64,000 nt of DNA from Pleomorphomonas sp. NRK KF1 (GCF_023721755.1 NZ_JAMDLH010000003.1:1-64000), one strand, 5' to 3'. Numbered from the stretch's first letter, positions 41,810 to 50,836 are shown. Translations and numbers: made by a program. Notes: generated by a model from the sequence alone, not told the origin.

Positions 41810-43497
41810 CTGCGTTCCCCGTCGCAAAGGTGATCGGCAAGTCGCGCTGCAAAGGCGGCGATGCTGAGCGTCGGATTGCATTGACCGGAGGTTGCGAACA
41901 CTGCCGAACTCACGACGTAGAGATTGTCGACGCCAAAGCAGCGAAGGTTTTTGTCCACGACGCCATCTTCGGGGCGGGCGGCCATGCGCGCGGTTCCGAT
42001 CTGGTGCGTACCGTGCGCCGCGAGCGTCAGGATGGCGTCGACCGTCTCGTCCGGTGCTTGGCGATACTCGAGACGACCTGTCCCCGTACGTTCCAGCCAT
42101 TGGGCCAGATGCTCATGGGCACGCCAGATCGCCTCGGCGTCGCCTCGGGCAAAGCGGTAGTCGATCCTGAGCTTGGGCACACCCAGCCGATCGAAATCGT
42201 CGCCAAGCAGCACGCGGCTGTCGGGCTGCGGGCTTTGTTCCGAATGATAGGACAGGCCGTAGCGCCGCGCCGCGTTACGGACGAAGAAGCCGGGCATCGG
42301 CGGTTTGGCGACATAGCGCCGATAGAGAAAGGCCGAAAGGCTGAGGACAGCGCGCGGCAGGTCGCGGACGATGTTGACGACATGCGGCCAGATGGCGAGA
42401 TCGTCGGGAATGTGCCTCTTGCGGATGGCTTCGGCGATCACCAGCCGACCGAGTGGCTTCAGCGCAAAGGCAAAGCAAACCGCCGACAGGAGCCCGCTCT
42501 TGTGGCGGGGATCGGCTACCGGCGGCACGACCGGCCAGAAGGATACGTTGGGAAGGTGATGACTTCTCTGTTCGGAGTCCGCCGGAATCAACCGTCGACG
42601 GGCATAGGAGCCGTGCTTGTCGAGGTAGAAGTCATAGGCCGCGTCGAGGGCATCGGAAGCGAAGGTGATGTCGGCGACCTCGCCGATTACATGGCCCATG
42701 TAATAGCGGCCGAGCGGCCCTTCCTTGCCGCCGAAGAGGTGGGGATGTTTACTTTGGAGAACCAGCAACTGACGCGTGCTTTCAAGACCGCCGGCGGCGA
42801 GCGCAACCGTCTTCACTGGCAATGGGCGGCGTGTGCCGTCGCGGTCGGCGACCGTCAAACTGACGATGCGGCCCTCCTCGTAACTCATGTCGACGACGGT
42901 GGCGTTGAGGCGCACGTCGATCAGCGTTGAGCGATCGAGTTCCGTCGCGTGGGCGGTCTGGACGGCCGCGATGCGTGAAAAGCGTTCGAGACGCGTGTAG
43001 TCGACCGCGTCGTCCGCAATATTGATGCCTCCGATAGGTGCCCGGAACACATTGGCGCCGGCCGTCAGATAATCAACCGCCCTATCGTAGTAGGGAAGGA
43101 TGTCCTCATACTGGATCGGCCACGTCGCGTCGACGAGCCCGGGGCGGGGCTCGAAGTCGATGGGGTCGAACGGCTGGCACCTGACCGCCCACAGGTTCGA
43201 CGTCCCGCCCAGTTGTCGGGAAACGGCGATCGACATGTCGTCATGACGCAGGGGGTCGACGATTTCGGCGTCGGACAGCGCCTGCTGCAGGCGGTCGGGG
43301 TGCCTGGATCCTGACTCCAGCATCAGAACCCGCTTGCCCTGGCTAGCCATTTCGAGCGCCAGCACGAGGCCTGCCGGGCCTGATCCGATGATGCAGATGT
43401 CGTGATTGGCGATCGGCGGCGTCTTCAGGGAGTCTGAGATCAACGGCTGTTTCCCCTCTTTGCCCAAAGCTATCGGCGGCGGAGCGCGTTGCGTCAA
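41806..43497 (-). CDS. GMC-family flavin oxidoreductase
   Basis: This 563-residue FAD enzyme belongs to the glucose-methanol-choline oxidoreductase family. The FAD motif is CIIGSGPAGLVLALEMASQGKRVLMLESG at about residue 34, followed by RQLGGTSNLWAVRCQPFDPIDFEPR, and the C-terminal GMC domain contains the candidate catalytic histidine in AHGTHQIGTARMA with NLYVVSSAVFATSGQCNPTLSIAAFAARLADHL. Start is TTG at 43497 by overlap with the aldo/keto reductase stop; a TTG at 43443 has a better ribosome site (AGAGGGG) and may be the true start. In this locus it probably oxidises a sugar or polymer component; the substrate is unknown. Confidence 0.85.
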   Translation of the reverse strand: MTQRAPPPIALGKEGKQPLISDSLKTPPIANHDICIIGSGPAGLVLALEMASQGKRVLMLESGSRHPDRLQQALSDAEIVDPLRHDDMSIAVSRQLGGTSNLWAVRCQPFDPIDFEPRPGLVDATWPIQYEDILPYYDRAVDYLTAGANVFRAPIGGINIADDAVDYTRLERFSRIAAVQTAHATELDRSTLIDVRLNATVVDMSYEEGRIVSLTVADRDGTRRPLPVKTVALAAGGLESTRQLLVLQSKHPHLFGGKEGPLGRYYMGHVIGEVADITFASDALDAAYDFYLDKHGSYARRRLIPADSEQRSHHLPNVSFWPVVPPVADPRHKSGLLSAVCFAFALKPLGRLVIAEAIRKRHIPDDLAIWPHVVNIVRDLPRAVLSLSAFLYRRYVAKPPMPGFFVRNAARRYGLSYHSEQSPQPDSRVLLGDDFDRLGVPKLRIDYRFARGDAEAIWRAHEHLAQWLERTGTGRLEYRQAPDETVDAILTLAAHGTHQIGTARMAARPEDGVVDKNLRCFGVDNLYVVSSAVFATSGQCNPTLSIAAFAARLADHLCDGERS

Positions 43498-44453
43498 GGG
43501 ACTGCTAGAATTCTCTCGGCCAGTTGCGCGGCTACCTGATCGGGGACCTCGGCGGCGAGCCGCATGTTGGCGGCGAGATGCCCAGCCGAGAACATCGAGG
43601 ACAGCACGACGCCCTCCGGATTGACCGCAAAGGCCCTCCGCATGAGCAGGGTAGTGGCGATCTCCTCCGGTCGTCCGCGGTAGCCCAAAGCGGCCGCCTC
43701 GGCGGCCAGTGCCGGATGAGATCTGAGCCGGCTTACCATGCGGTCCTTGGCGCCGCCGACGCCAAATACCGAATGGATGACGAAACCGGCCGGCCGGGCC
43801 AGAGCCGCACGCAGGGCCGGCAGTTGCCGGCCATCGGGGTCATCGGCGATCTGGAAGAAGGTGAAGATCGGCAGCGCCGCCGCCGAGAGCGCCGCGTCCA
43901 GAGATCCGGCCATCGATAGGTGGCGTGCGTCGCCGCGCGCCAGGATCCGTTCCAAGGTCCGGAGGACATCGTCACGTTCGAGATCGGCCGGATCGGGATC
44001 GTGCAGGGCAAAGACATCGAGGTGGTCGGTGCGAAGCCGCTTGAGCGAGGAGGCGATCGACGCGTCGAGGAAATCGCCGCTGAGTGTCACGCGCCGGTTT
44101 CGCGTCGCCTTGATCGCCCGGAAGCGGCGAGAGAGGCCACGCGCTACGGAGACCAGCGGGCGGCCGAGATCGTAGGCAAGCCGCATCAGCCCGTTGTTCT
44201 TCGGCGGCACGAGGCCGGCCTTGGAGCAGATAAATAGGCCGTCGCGATGGGCGGTGACGAAAGGTGCCAGAATGTCTTCCGCTCGTCCTGCGCCATAGGA
44301 GGGCGCGACGTCATACCAGGTGACGCCCTGCTCGAAGGCTGCCTCCAGCATGCGCCGACCTTGCGTTGCCGAGATGCGCGAGCCGAGCGAGGCGCAGCCC
44401 ATGCCGATCGGCGACGTCCTGATGTCCGTCCCTGGAATGACGATCGTTCGCAT
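43494..44453 (-). CDS. aldo/keto reductase family protein
   Basis: This 319-residue protein has the NADPH-dependent (beta/alpha)8 reductase layout: RTSPIGMGCASLGSR, the active-site segment GVTWYDVAPSYGAGRAEDIL with Asp and Tyr of the tetrad, and ICSKAGLV with Lys. The usual HH/HD motif appears as FALHDPDPADL. The start at 44451-44453 (MRTIVIPGTDIRTS) has GGAG about ten bases upstream. It sits between the CelD-like and the oxidoreductase genes and may reduce a nucleotide sugar or lipid-linked sugar. Confidence 0.85.
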   Translation of the reverse strand: MRTIVIPGTDIRTSPIGMGCASLGSRISATQGRRMLEAAFEQGVTWYDVAPSYGAGRAEDILAPFVTAHRDGLFICSKAGLVPPKNNGLMRLAYDLGRPLVSVARGLSRRFRAIKATRNRRVTLSGDFLDASIASSLKRLRTDHLDVFALHDPDPADLERDDVLRTLERILARGDARHLSMAGSLDAALSAAALPIFTFFQIADDPDGRQLPALRAALARPAGFVIHSVFGVGGAKDRMVSRLRSHPALAAEAAALGYRGRPEEIATTLLMRRAFAVNPEGVVLSSMFSAGHLAANMRLAAEVPDQVAAQLAERILAVP

Positions 44454-44527
44454 GGCACGCAATCTCCAATGAAGCCGCCACGGACCGTGCGACGGTCGGT
44501 CTGACACGTCAACCGATCCTTGAGGGC

Positions 44528-45655
44528 TCAGGTGGGGTTGGTGACCTTGCCCGCGGTGGCGCCGGCTTCGGCGAGGGGTTTCAGGCGAGCGCGGACGGCC
44601 ACCTTGAGCCGCCACAGAAGATAGTAGACGCGACCCGCGACGGTCTTGGGAAAGAGTGCGTCGTAAAGCGCGACTTCCTCGCAGCCGAAACGGCGCTTGT
44701 AGTCCATGTCGCCGATGGAAAGGTCGAAGCAGTCGTAACCGGCGGCTCGAAAATGCTCGATCGTGTCGGAAAACAGCTGAAGCCCGGGCGAGTAGGGCTT
44801 CCAATCTCCCATCTTCGAGGCGGGCAGCGTTGCAACGACGCAGCGTCCCTGAAGGATTCCGAAGAGATAGGCAATGGGCTCGCCGTCAGCCGTGATTTTG
44901 GAAAGCCAGCCTCGGCACGTCCCGCCTTCGCCTTTCAAAAGATCGAGGTAGATGCCCGACCACTCCTCTTGTGTGAGTATGTCGATGCGCCCCTTCTCCT
45001 CGGTACTGGTCGCCCTCAGGTCCTTGAAGGCCGCAATGTCGACTTCATCGATTTCGCTTCCGATCGCCAGCGAGAACACGCGCCGGTGCGCTTGGGCGAG
45101 CTTTTGTGTCCGTCGGCGAAGGTTGGCCCGAAAATTGGCAGGACGGGCTGTAATGACCTCCTCCGTGCTACGGCCCGCCAGTTCGATCTTCCAGGCTGAA
45201 AGCCGAAGACGACCCGCATTGGGCAGGCGAACGAATGGGTTGGGCCCGCCTTCGAACCGCTCGGGCATCCGATTGCAGTAGAGAAGATCGACCTCGGGAA
45301 CCGCCGCGAGCACGGCCTGAACGATCTCGCGGAGATCGGCTTCTTCGAGCGAACTATCGAAAATGGGCGAGCAGTAATCGATCGGTCGGGCTTCGGTCAG
45401 AAGCCAGCGCAGTCCGTGACGGCGCGATCGCATCATGACGAAAAGCGCAACGGGACGGCCGTCCGGCGACCGCGCCAATGCCACCACTGGCTTGGCCAGT
45501 CTTTTTGGGGCGAACTGTTGAAGGACAAGGCGTGTGAAGCCGTGGCTTTGAAAGGGGGTTGCATTGTGCTGGCCAACGAGCGCCGACCATTCGGCTTCCA
45601 GATGGTCGACGTTGTCGTGGATCTCGACGAGCCACTTGCCTCCCGAACGCGCCAT
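44528..45655 (-). CDS. GNAT-type acyltransferase of the CelD/BioF2-like family
   Basis: This 375-residue protein has the double-GNAT architecture of the CelD/BcsL-like acetyltransferase family (PF13480): residues 160-330 include FRANLRRRTQKLAQAHRRVF, FKDLRATSTEEKGRIDILTQEEW, ADGEPIAYLFGILQGRCVVATLPASKMGDWKPYSPGLQLFSDTIE and FDLSIGDMDYKRRFGCEEV. These proteins transfer acyl groups in cellulose and exopolysaccharide loci. The start at 45655 (MARSGGKWLVEIHD) has AGAGG five bases upstream; an ATG 42 bases earlier is less likely. It is the first gene of the minus operon and may decorate the polymer. Confidence 0.85.
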   Translation of the reverse strand: MARSGGKWLVEIHDNVDHLEAEWSALVGQHNATPFQSHGFTRLVLQQFAPKRLAKPVVALARSPDGRPVALFVMMRSRRHGLRWLLTEARPIDYCSPIFDSSLEEADLREIVQAVLAAVPEVDLLYCNRMPERFEGGPNPFVRLPNAGRLRLSAWKIELAGRSTEEVITARPANFRANLRRRTQKLAQAHRRVFSLAIGSEIDEVDIAAFKDLRATSTEEKGRIDILTQEEWSGIYLDLLKGEGGTCRGWLSKITADGEPIAYLFGILQGRCVVATLPASKMGDWKPYSPGLQLFSDTIEHFRAAGYDCFDLSIGDMDYKRRFGCEEVALYDALFPKTVAGRVYYLLWRLKVAVRARLKPLAEAGATAGKVTNPT

Positions 45656-45724
45656 TCCGACCTCTGTCTGTCTACGACAGGCATCACTATAGCGCATCCC
45701 CAGCCATCCGGAACGACGGCCGCA

Positions 45725-46029
45725 TCATTTACCCGCATGTATGCCGCGGGAAAGGCGAAACACCAGGTAGCCGCCGCCAAGCAGCGCCTCGAAAAGGCCA
45801 AGCGGCAACTGGTAGGGGAAGGCGACCATGCGGGAAGCCAGTCGGCCACGATGGTGAGGGCCGCGCCCGCCAGCATGGCGCCGCAAAGGTGAGCGATCGG
45901 CCGGGCAAGACCGAGCGATCGGGTGACTGTTTCTCCGAGCGGCAGGATAGCGAGCGCCCGGGTGTTGAAAAGCGCGAGAGGGACCAAAGCGGCAAGGATC
46001 GCCCTTCCTCCGGCAGAAAAGCTGGCGCC
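45725..46029 (-). pseudogene. decayed FecCD-family iron-siderophore permease fragment
   Basis: Read on the minus strand, frame one gives ILAALVPLALFN-TRALAILPLGETVTRSLGL, matching the middle of FecCD permeases, and then ARPIAHLCGAMLAGAALTIVADWL, matching a part about 40 residues later, so an internal segment is missing. A frameshift near 45825 is needed to continue into MVAFPYQLPLGLFEALLGG and GYLVFRLSRGIHAGK, the usual C-terminus, ending at a stop at 45725-45727. The 5' end is absent: an in-frame TAG lies just before 46029. It is next to a siderophore receptor gene on the same strand and is the remnant of the matching inner-membrane importer. Confidence 0.75.
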
Positions 46030-46140
46030 CTAGAGAGTGGACTCCGATCCACGCTTGGTCCGTTCTTTCGTTCGCCTCCCGCGAATCCCGGCCGTTCCGG
46101 GGCTCGCGAGAGGTGGTTCATTGCCTTTCGAGGCGTCCGG

Positions 46141-48252
46141 TCACCAACTGAAATGACCGGTCAGCTTGATGACCCGTCCCTCGCCGTAACCGCAGGAGAA
46201 GGCGGTCTGGCAGGAGGCGATATAGTCGGTATCGAAGATGTTGTTGACGTTGAGGTCGATGCCCCAGTTGTCGCGGCTGTAGCCGATTCTGGCGTCGGCC
46301 AGCAGCACGTCCGGCACCTTCAGCGTGTTCTCGTTGTCGGCCCAGGACGAGCCGACGTAACGCATGCCGCCGCCCACCGTGAAGCCTTCGAAGGCGCCGG
46401 TCGAGAAGGTGTAGTCGAGCCACGCGGAGGCCATCGTCTCGGGAATCACATAGGGCGTCTTGCCGATGATGGCGGCGTCGGCGTCCTTGGTGATGTCCAC
46501 GTCCATGACGGCGGCCGAAGCGGTGAGCTTCCAGTTTTCGGTCAGGTTGACCTTGGCTTCGAACTCGACGCCTCTGGAGTTGACCTCGCCGATCTGAGTC
46601 TGGGCGTTCCACGGGCCGGTCAGCACGTTCTGCTTGGTGAGATCGAACAGGGAGAGGGTGAAAAGGCCGTCGATCCCGTCCGGCCGATACTTCAGTCCGA
46701 CCTCGTATTGCTGACCGCTTTCCGGCACGAACACGCCGCTTCCATTGGCGCCGAGCACCGGGGCGAAAAAGGTCGAGACACTCGCATAGGGCGTCAGGCC
46801 ATTGTCGAATTCGTAGGCGAGGCCGGCGCGACCGCTCCACTGGCCGTCGTCACCCGAATAGGCCGGCGTCCCCACCGCCTTGGTCCAGACGTGATCGTAG
46901 CGGCCGTTCAGCGTGGCGAGCCAGCCGTCGCCGAAGGCGATCTGGTCCTGCGCATAGAAGCCGAGCTGCTGCTGCCGCAGCCTCTGGTCGATGTAGGGCA
47001 CCGGTGCCGGCTGCGGCGCGCCGTAGACCGGGTTGGGTGCCGAGATATCGGTTCCCAGTGACGAGGCCTGGACCTGATCGAGGTCGAAGAGGCGGTAATC
47101 GTTACCGAACAGAAGCTTGTGGCTGAGCGGCCCTGTGTCCACCGAGCCCTCGATCCGGTTGTCGCTGTTGATGGCGAGTGTCTTGCTGTGGTGGGCGAAG
47201 TTGATGCGGGAGAGATCCTGAGGTCCGTTGTAGGCATAGGCGTAAAGCGAGGCTTCCTCGACGTCGCTGTAGGCGATACGGGTCGACTGGGTTCCCTTCC
47301 AGCCGTTGCCGAAGTCGTGCCGAAGCTCATAGCCGAGCGAACCTTGCTCGCGGTCGTAGTCGTCGATATCCGGCTCGGTGAAGTTGGCCTTGCGGTCGAT
47401 ATAGCCGTAGGGGGCCGCCACCACGGTGCCGACGTAGGGCAGGAAAGACCCGCCATTATGGACGCCGTCGAGGTGCGTGTAGTTGGCAAGGATCGTCAGC
47501 TCCGTCATGTCGCTGAGGTCTATCTTAATCGAAGGCGACACCGTGCCGCGGAAGTTTTCCTCGAAGTCGGTGTAGCCGTTGCCGCCGGCAATGCGGCCGC
47601 TGACGCGCGCCGCGACCGTGTCGGAGAGATGGTCGCCCATGTCGAAGCCGAGCGAGGCGGTGCCGTTGTTGTCTATGCCGGTTTCGATCTTGCGGATGCG
47701 CTCGCCGGTTGGCCGCTTGGACACCAAGTTGACGAGACCGCCCGGATTGCTGCCGCCGTAGAGCACCGACGAAGCCCCGCGCAGCGTCTCGATCCGTTCG
47801 AGATCGTTGCTGTCGACCAGGAATCCACCGAAGGCGTAGCTGTAGTTTTGCAGTCCATCGAGATAGATGCCGTTCTGAGTGGCCTGGAATCCGCGGATGA
47901 ACAGCCAGTTGGTGTCGGGGTCGGACCCGAATGGCTGGGTGAAAACGCCGGGCGTGTAGCGCAGGGCCTCGTCGACTTGGTCGGCGCCCCGCGCGTCGAT
48001 CTCCTCGCGCCCCATGACCGATACCGACTGGGGAACCCTCTCTATCGGCAGATCGGTCTTGGCACCGGCTGTCGTTGTCTTTGCAACGTAACCCTTTACC
48101 GACGCCGCGCCTGAGCCACCTTCGCCTTGAACGACGATCTCATCGAGTTCCACATCCGGTGTCGTCGATTGGGCGTGAGCTGCGCCGACGAGCGGCAGGG
48201 TGGCGAAGGTCAGCGCCAAGATGCTGGCAAGGGCAGTGCGGTCGGTCGGCAT
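46141..48252 (-). CDS. TonB-dependent siderophore receptor (FhuA/FpvA type)
   Basis: This 703-residue outer membrane protein imports a ferric siderophore. It has a signal peptide (residues 1-28, ending AHA-QS), a TonB box near ELDEIVVQG, a plug domain (PQSVSVMGREEIDARG, DTNWLFIRGFQATQNGIYLDGL, RIETLRGASSVLYGGSNPGGLVNLVSKRP) and a 22-strand barrel closing with YGEGRVIKLTGHFSW. The C-terminal CQTAFSCGYGEGR region is typical of the siderophore-receptor subfamily. The start at 48252 has GGAG about ten bases upstream. It follows the AraC gene by 90 bases and should use the ExbBD-TonB complex encoded at 50089-52325. The ligand is unknown. Confidence 0.92.
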   Translation of the reverse strand: MPTDRTALASILALTFATLPLVGAAHAQSTTPDVELDEIVVQGEGGSGAASVKGYVAKTTTAGAKTDLPIERVPQSVSVMGREEIDARGADQVDEALRYTPGVFTQPFGSDPDTNWLFIRGFQATQNGIYLDGLQNYSYAFGGFLVDSNDLERIETLRGASSVLYGGSNPGGLVNLVSKRPTGERIRKIETGIDNNGTASLGFDMGDHLSDTVAARVSGRIAGGNGYTDFEENFRGTVSPSIKIDLSDMTELTILANYTHLDGVHNGGSFLPYVGTVVAAPYGYIDRKANFTEPDIDDYDREQGSLGYELRHDFGNGWKGTQSTRIAYSDVEEASLYAYAYNGPQDLSRINFAHHSKTLAINSDNRIEGSVDTGPLSHKLLFGNDYRLFDLDQVQASSLGTDISAPNPVYGAPQPAPVPYIDQRLRQQQLGFYAQDQIAFGDGWLATLNGRYDHVWTKAVGTPAYSGDDGQWSGRAGLAYEFDNGLTPYASVSTFFAPVLGANGSGVFVPESGQQYEVGLKYRPDGIDGLFTLSLFDLTKQNVLTGPWNAQTQIGEVNSRGVEFEAKVNLTENWKLTASAAVMDVDITKDADAAIIGKTPYVIPETMASAWLDYTFSTGAFEGFTVGGGMRYVGSSWADNENTLKVPDVLLADARIGYSRDNWGIDLNVNNIFDTDYIASCQTAFSCGYGEGRVIKLTGHFSW

Positions 48253-48342
48253 CGATCGGTTCTCCGGGTGACGTCGACCACGGCGCATCCTTAGCCGGCC
48301 CGGCAAAGGGCGCCGCGGTCGTTCCTGAACCGACTGGATAGG

Positions 48343-49326
48343 TCAAGTCGAGATCTGCCGATTGAACGAAGCCGGGGCGTTTGGAATGAAAGCGGGGTGG
48401 CGTTTGGAGCTTTCCACCGCCACGGTTCGGACGGGGCCATTCTGGGCGCGCTGTTCGCGTCGCCAGAGCGCCGGCGTTCGACCCGTCAGTCGGCGGAACA
48501 CCCGCGTGAAATGGGCCTGATCGGAAAACCCGGTGTCTACGGCGATTGCCGACAGGCTGCTCTCTTCGTGCAACAGCAGCTCCTTGGCCGCTTCGACGCG
48601 GCAATGCAGCAGGAACTGGTGCGGTGTCTTGCCGACCGCCGTGCGAAAAGCCACACCGAAATGGTCCGGAGACAGTCCGATCAACGCGGCGAGCTCGGCC
48701 AACGATAGATTGCGGACGATGTTGGCCCGCACATAGTCGATGACTCTGTTCATCTGCCGGCGCGACAGGCCGGAGTCCGGCTGTTGTCCGGTGGCCTGAC
48801 GTAGATCCAGCAACTCGGTAAGAAGCGCCAGCACCAGGCTTTCGCCGTAGAGATCGTCGCGCCTGCCTTCGGTGCAGTCGTCGGCGATCAACGAGGCGAG
48901 TACGGAAAGGGTGTGAGAGGAGAAGCCGATCCGAGGAGACAGGAACTGGCAGGGATGGATGCGTCCGCCGGACTGAGCGTCCAACGCGGCGATGTCGAAA
49001 TGCAGGTCGAGGTGCCTGAGGTCGTCGAGCCGGTCTACGAAACTCTCGATCGGGTAACCGGCTGGCACGAAACAAAGCCGCCTTTCTCCGTCGAGCCGGT
49101 GCTGACGACCGGCAGCGTCCCGGATGTCGATGCCGCCCTCCTCGATATCGCCCAGCAGCACGAACAGCCGCGGTGCGCGCGATACGTATCTGCCGCTCGC
49201 GCCAGCTTCGCACCTGACGCCCCAGAGGTCGGCGATGCATCCGTTCCAGGCACGCCAGCGGAGCTCGTCTCGCACGGTGATGCCGGAGATGTCGCTGATC
49301 ATTTGTGGCCGAAAGTCGGTCGCCAT
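48343..49326 (-). CDS. AraC-family transcriptional regulator
   Basis: This 327-residue regulator has an N-terminal ligand-binding domain of unknown type and a C-terminal double helix-turn-helix: LSLAELAALIGLSPDHFGVAFRTAVGKTPHQFLLHCRVEAAKELL and then AIAVDTGFSDQAHFTRVFRRLTGRTPALWRR, a standard AraC pattern. The start at 49326 (MATDFRPQM) has GGGAAG nearby; an ATG 60 bases upstream lacks a ribosome site. Placement directly upstream of a siderophore receptor resembles PchR/RhrA-type regulators that respond to siderophore, which is the likely role. Confidence 0.9.
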   Translation of the reverse strand: MATDFRPQMISDISGITVRDELRWRAWNGCIADLWGVRCEAGASGRYVSRAPRLFVLLGDIEEGGIDIRDAAGRQHRLDGERRLCFVPAGYPIESFVDRLDDLRHLDLHFDIAALDAQSGGRIHPCQFLSPRIGFSSHTLSVLASLIADDCTEGRRDDLYGESLVLALLTELLDLRQATGQQPDSGLSRRQMNRVIDYVRANIVRNLSLAELAALIGLSPDHFGVAFRTAVGKTPHQFLLHCRVEAAKELLLHEESSLSAIAVDTGFSDQAHFTRVFRRLTGRTPALWRREQRAQNGPVRTVAVESSKRHPAFIPNAPASFNRQIST

Positions 49327-49628
49327 CGCCTCGCTTCCCGCTGGATTGCCAGTTCGCGGAACCGACGCTAAAAAAGATGAGTGCATAAATCAAGTTTATA
49401 GGTTTGAATACCGATGTCCTCGAATTAACGCTGACACTGCGAGGCGTTTGCAATAACTGCGACAGTCTGTCTTTGAGGCAGATCAGTTGGTGGCCGCTCT
49501 CGGCCGGCGCCTGCATCGGCGATTCTGAGGACAGTCTGACCGGAATCTTTCGGTTAAAATATGTATGTAAGACTCATGATAAAGTTGGTAAAGCCAGTTC
49601 GTACCGCAGAGTTCAGGGGGTCAGTTCA
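49327..49628. other. 302-base divergent regulatory region
   Basis: No gene is seen between the AraC regulator and the small exported-protein gene of the exb-tonB operon. It is AT-richer than its surroundings at both ends (49375-49420 and 49550-49600), where promoters are expected. A nine-base direct repeat GACAGTCTG occurs at 49461-49469 and 49530-49538. I found no clear Fur, Irr or RirA box. Confidence 0.4.
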
Positions 49629-50081
49629 ATGATCGATTTCCGTCCCGTGCCTGTCCGGCGCTCGCTTGCTTTCGTGCTGGCCGCGGCCCTTTCGGTTTCT
49701 GCCTCCCTTGCGCAGACCTCCCCCGCCCCCTCCGGCACTTTTTCGCTCGAGCTCAACCGACTTGACGGGGCCGGCGGAGATTGCCGCGTGACGCTGGTCG
49801 AAAAGAATGGAACGAGCGCAGCTTTCGCAACATTGAAGTTCGATCTCGTGGTGTTCGATGCCGAGGGTATCGTGGCCAAGCGGGTCGGCGTCGATGCGGG
49901 GCCGCTCAAGGCGGGGAGGACGGTGGTGAAGACCTTCGATCTCAAGGGCATCGCCTGCGACGGCGTCGGTCGTCTGCTGATCAACGATGTATTGGCCTGC
50001 GAGGCGGAAGGGATTGCCGCCGATGCCTGCCTCGATCTGGTGGAGCCGCGCTCGCGAGTCGCCGCTCCTTTCGACAAGTGA
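49629..50081 (+). CDS. small exported protein of unknown function in the exb-tonB operon
   Basis: This 150-residue protein has a signal peptide (MIDFRPVPVRRSLAFVLAAA with a cleavage site near SLAQ-TS) and a mature region rich in beta-strand patterns, GTFSLELNRLDGAGGDCRVTLVEKNGTS, with four cysteines that could form disulfides. The start follows AGGGGG by eight bases. It begins the operon and ends seven bases before exbB. I do not recognise a named family beyond uncharacterised proteins found with ExbB in some alphaproteobacteria. It may assist the periplasmic part of the TonB system. Confidence 0.75.
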   Translation: MIDFRPVPVRRSLAFVLAAALSVSASLAQTSPAPSGTFSLELNRLDGAGGDCRVTLVEKNGTSAAFATLKFDLVVFDAEGIVAKRVGVDAGPLKAGRTVVKTFDLKGIACDGVGRLLINDVLACEAEGIAADACLDLVEPRSRVAAPFDK

Positions 50082-50088
50082 GACCACG

Positions 50089-50829
50089 ATGAATCCGGAA
50101 ACGCTCGCCGCCGGCGCAGCCGCCGTCGCCCTACCGCACGATCTGACGCCTTTCGGCATGTTCATGGCCGCCGACCTCGTGGTGAAGGCGGTCATGGCCG
50201 GCCTCATCGCCGCTTCGCTGGTGACCTGGGTGATCCTGGTTGGAAAGGTGCTGGAGCTTGGCGCCCTTGGTCGCGCCGCAAGGCGAGGGGCGGCCGTGGT
50301 CGCCCAGGAGGCCGGTATGGCCGGTCTTGCGCTGCATTCCCGTCTGCCGCGACCGCTGGCCCTGATGCTGACGGAAATCAGCGAGGAAATCGCCCAGACC
50401 GGGATAGGCAACGCCAGCTCCGGTCCGGTTGCCGGCGGTCTGGTCGAGCGGGTTCGTTCGCGTCTCGCCCGTCTCGAGGCGGCGGCAGGCCGACGGGCGA
50501 TGGCAGGGACCGGGCTTCTCGCCACCATTGGTTCGACGGCTCCGTTCGTCGGCCTGTTCGGCACCGTCTGGGGCATCATGAACGCCTTCGTCGGCATTTC
50601 CGAGAGCCAGACCACCAACCTTGCCGTGGTGGCCCCGGGTATCGCCGAAGCATTGCTTGCCACGGCCACTGGTCTCGTGGCCGCCATCCCGGCGGTGGTC
50701 GTCTACAATCATCTCGCTCGCCGGACGACCGCCTTTCGCGCCGAAATGACCGACCTCTCCGAGGGGCTCATCCGCACATTGTCGCGCGACCTCGAAACCG
50801 GTCGGCTCGACGCCGCCGCCCTTAACTGA
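50089..50829 (+). CDS. exbB: TonB system proton-channel protein ExbB
   Basis: This 246-residue membrane protein belongs to the MotA/TolQ/ExbB family. It has a first membrane helix near residues 25-48, a cytoplasmic middle region, and the conserved core LLATIGSTAPFVGLFGTVWGIMNAFVGISESQTTNLAVVAPGIAEALLATATGLVAAIPAVVVYNHL with two more helices and the essential small and polar residues. It is complete. Together with ExbD it uses the proton gradient to energise TonB. Confidence 0.93.
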   Translation: MNPETLAAGAAAVALPHDLTPFGMFMAADLVVKAVMAGLIAASLVTWVILVGKVLELGALGRAARRGAAVVAQEAGMAGLALHSRLPRPLALMLTEISEEIAQTGIGNASSGPVAGGLVERVRSRLARLEAAAGRRAMAGTGLLATIGSTAPFVGLFGTVWGIMNAFVGISESQTTNLAVVAPGIAEALLATATGLVAAIPAVVVYNHLARRTTAFRAEMTDLSEGLIRTLSRDLETGRLDAAALN

Positions 50830-50836
50830 CCCAACG

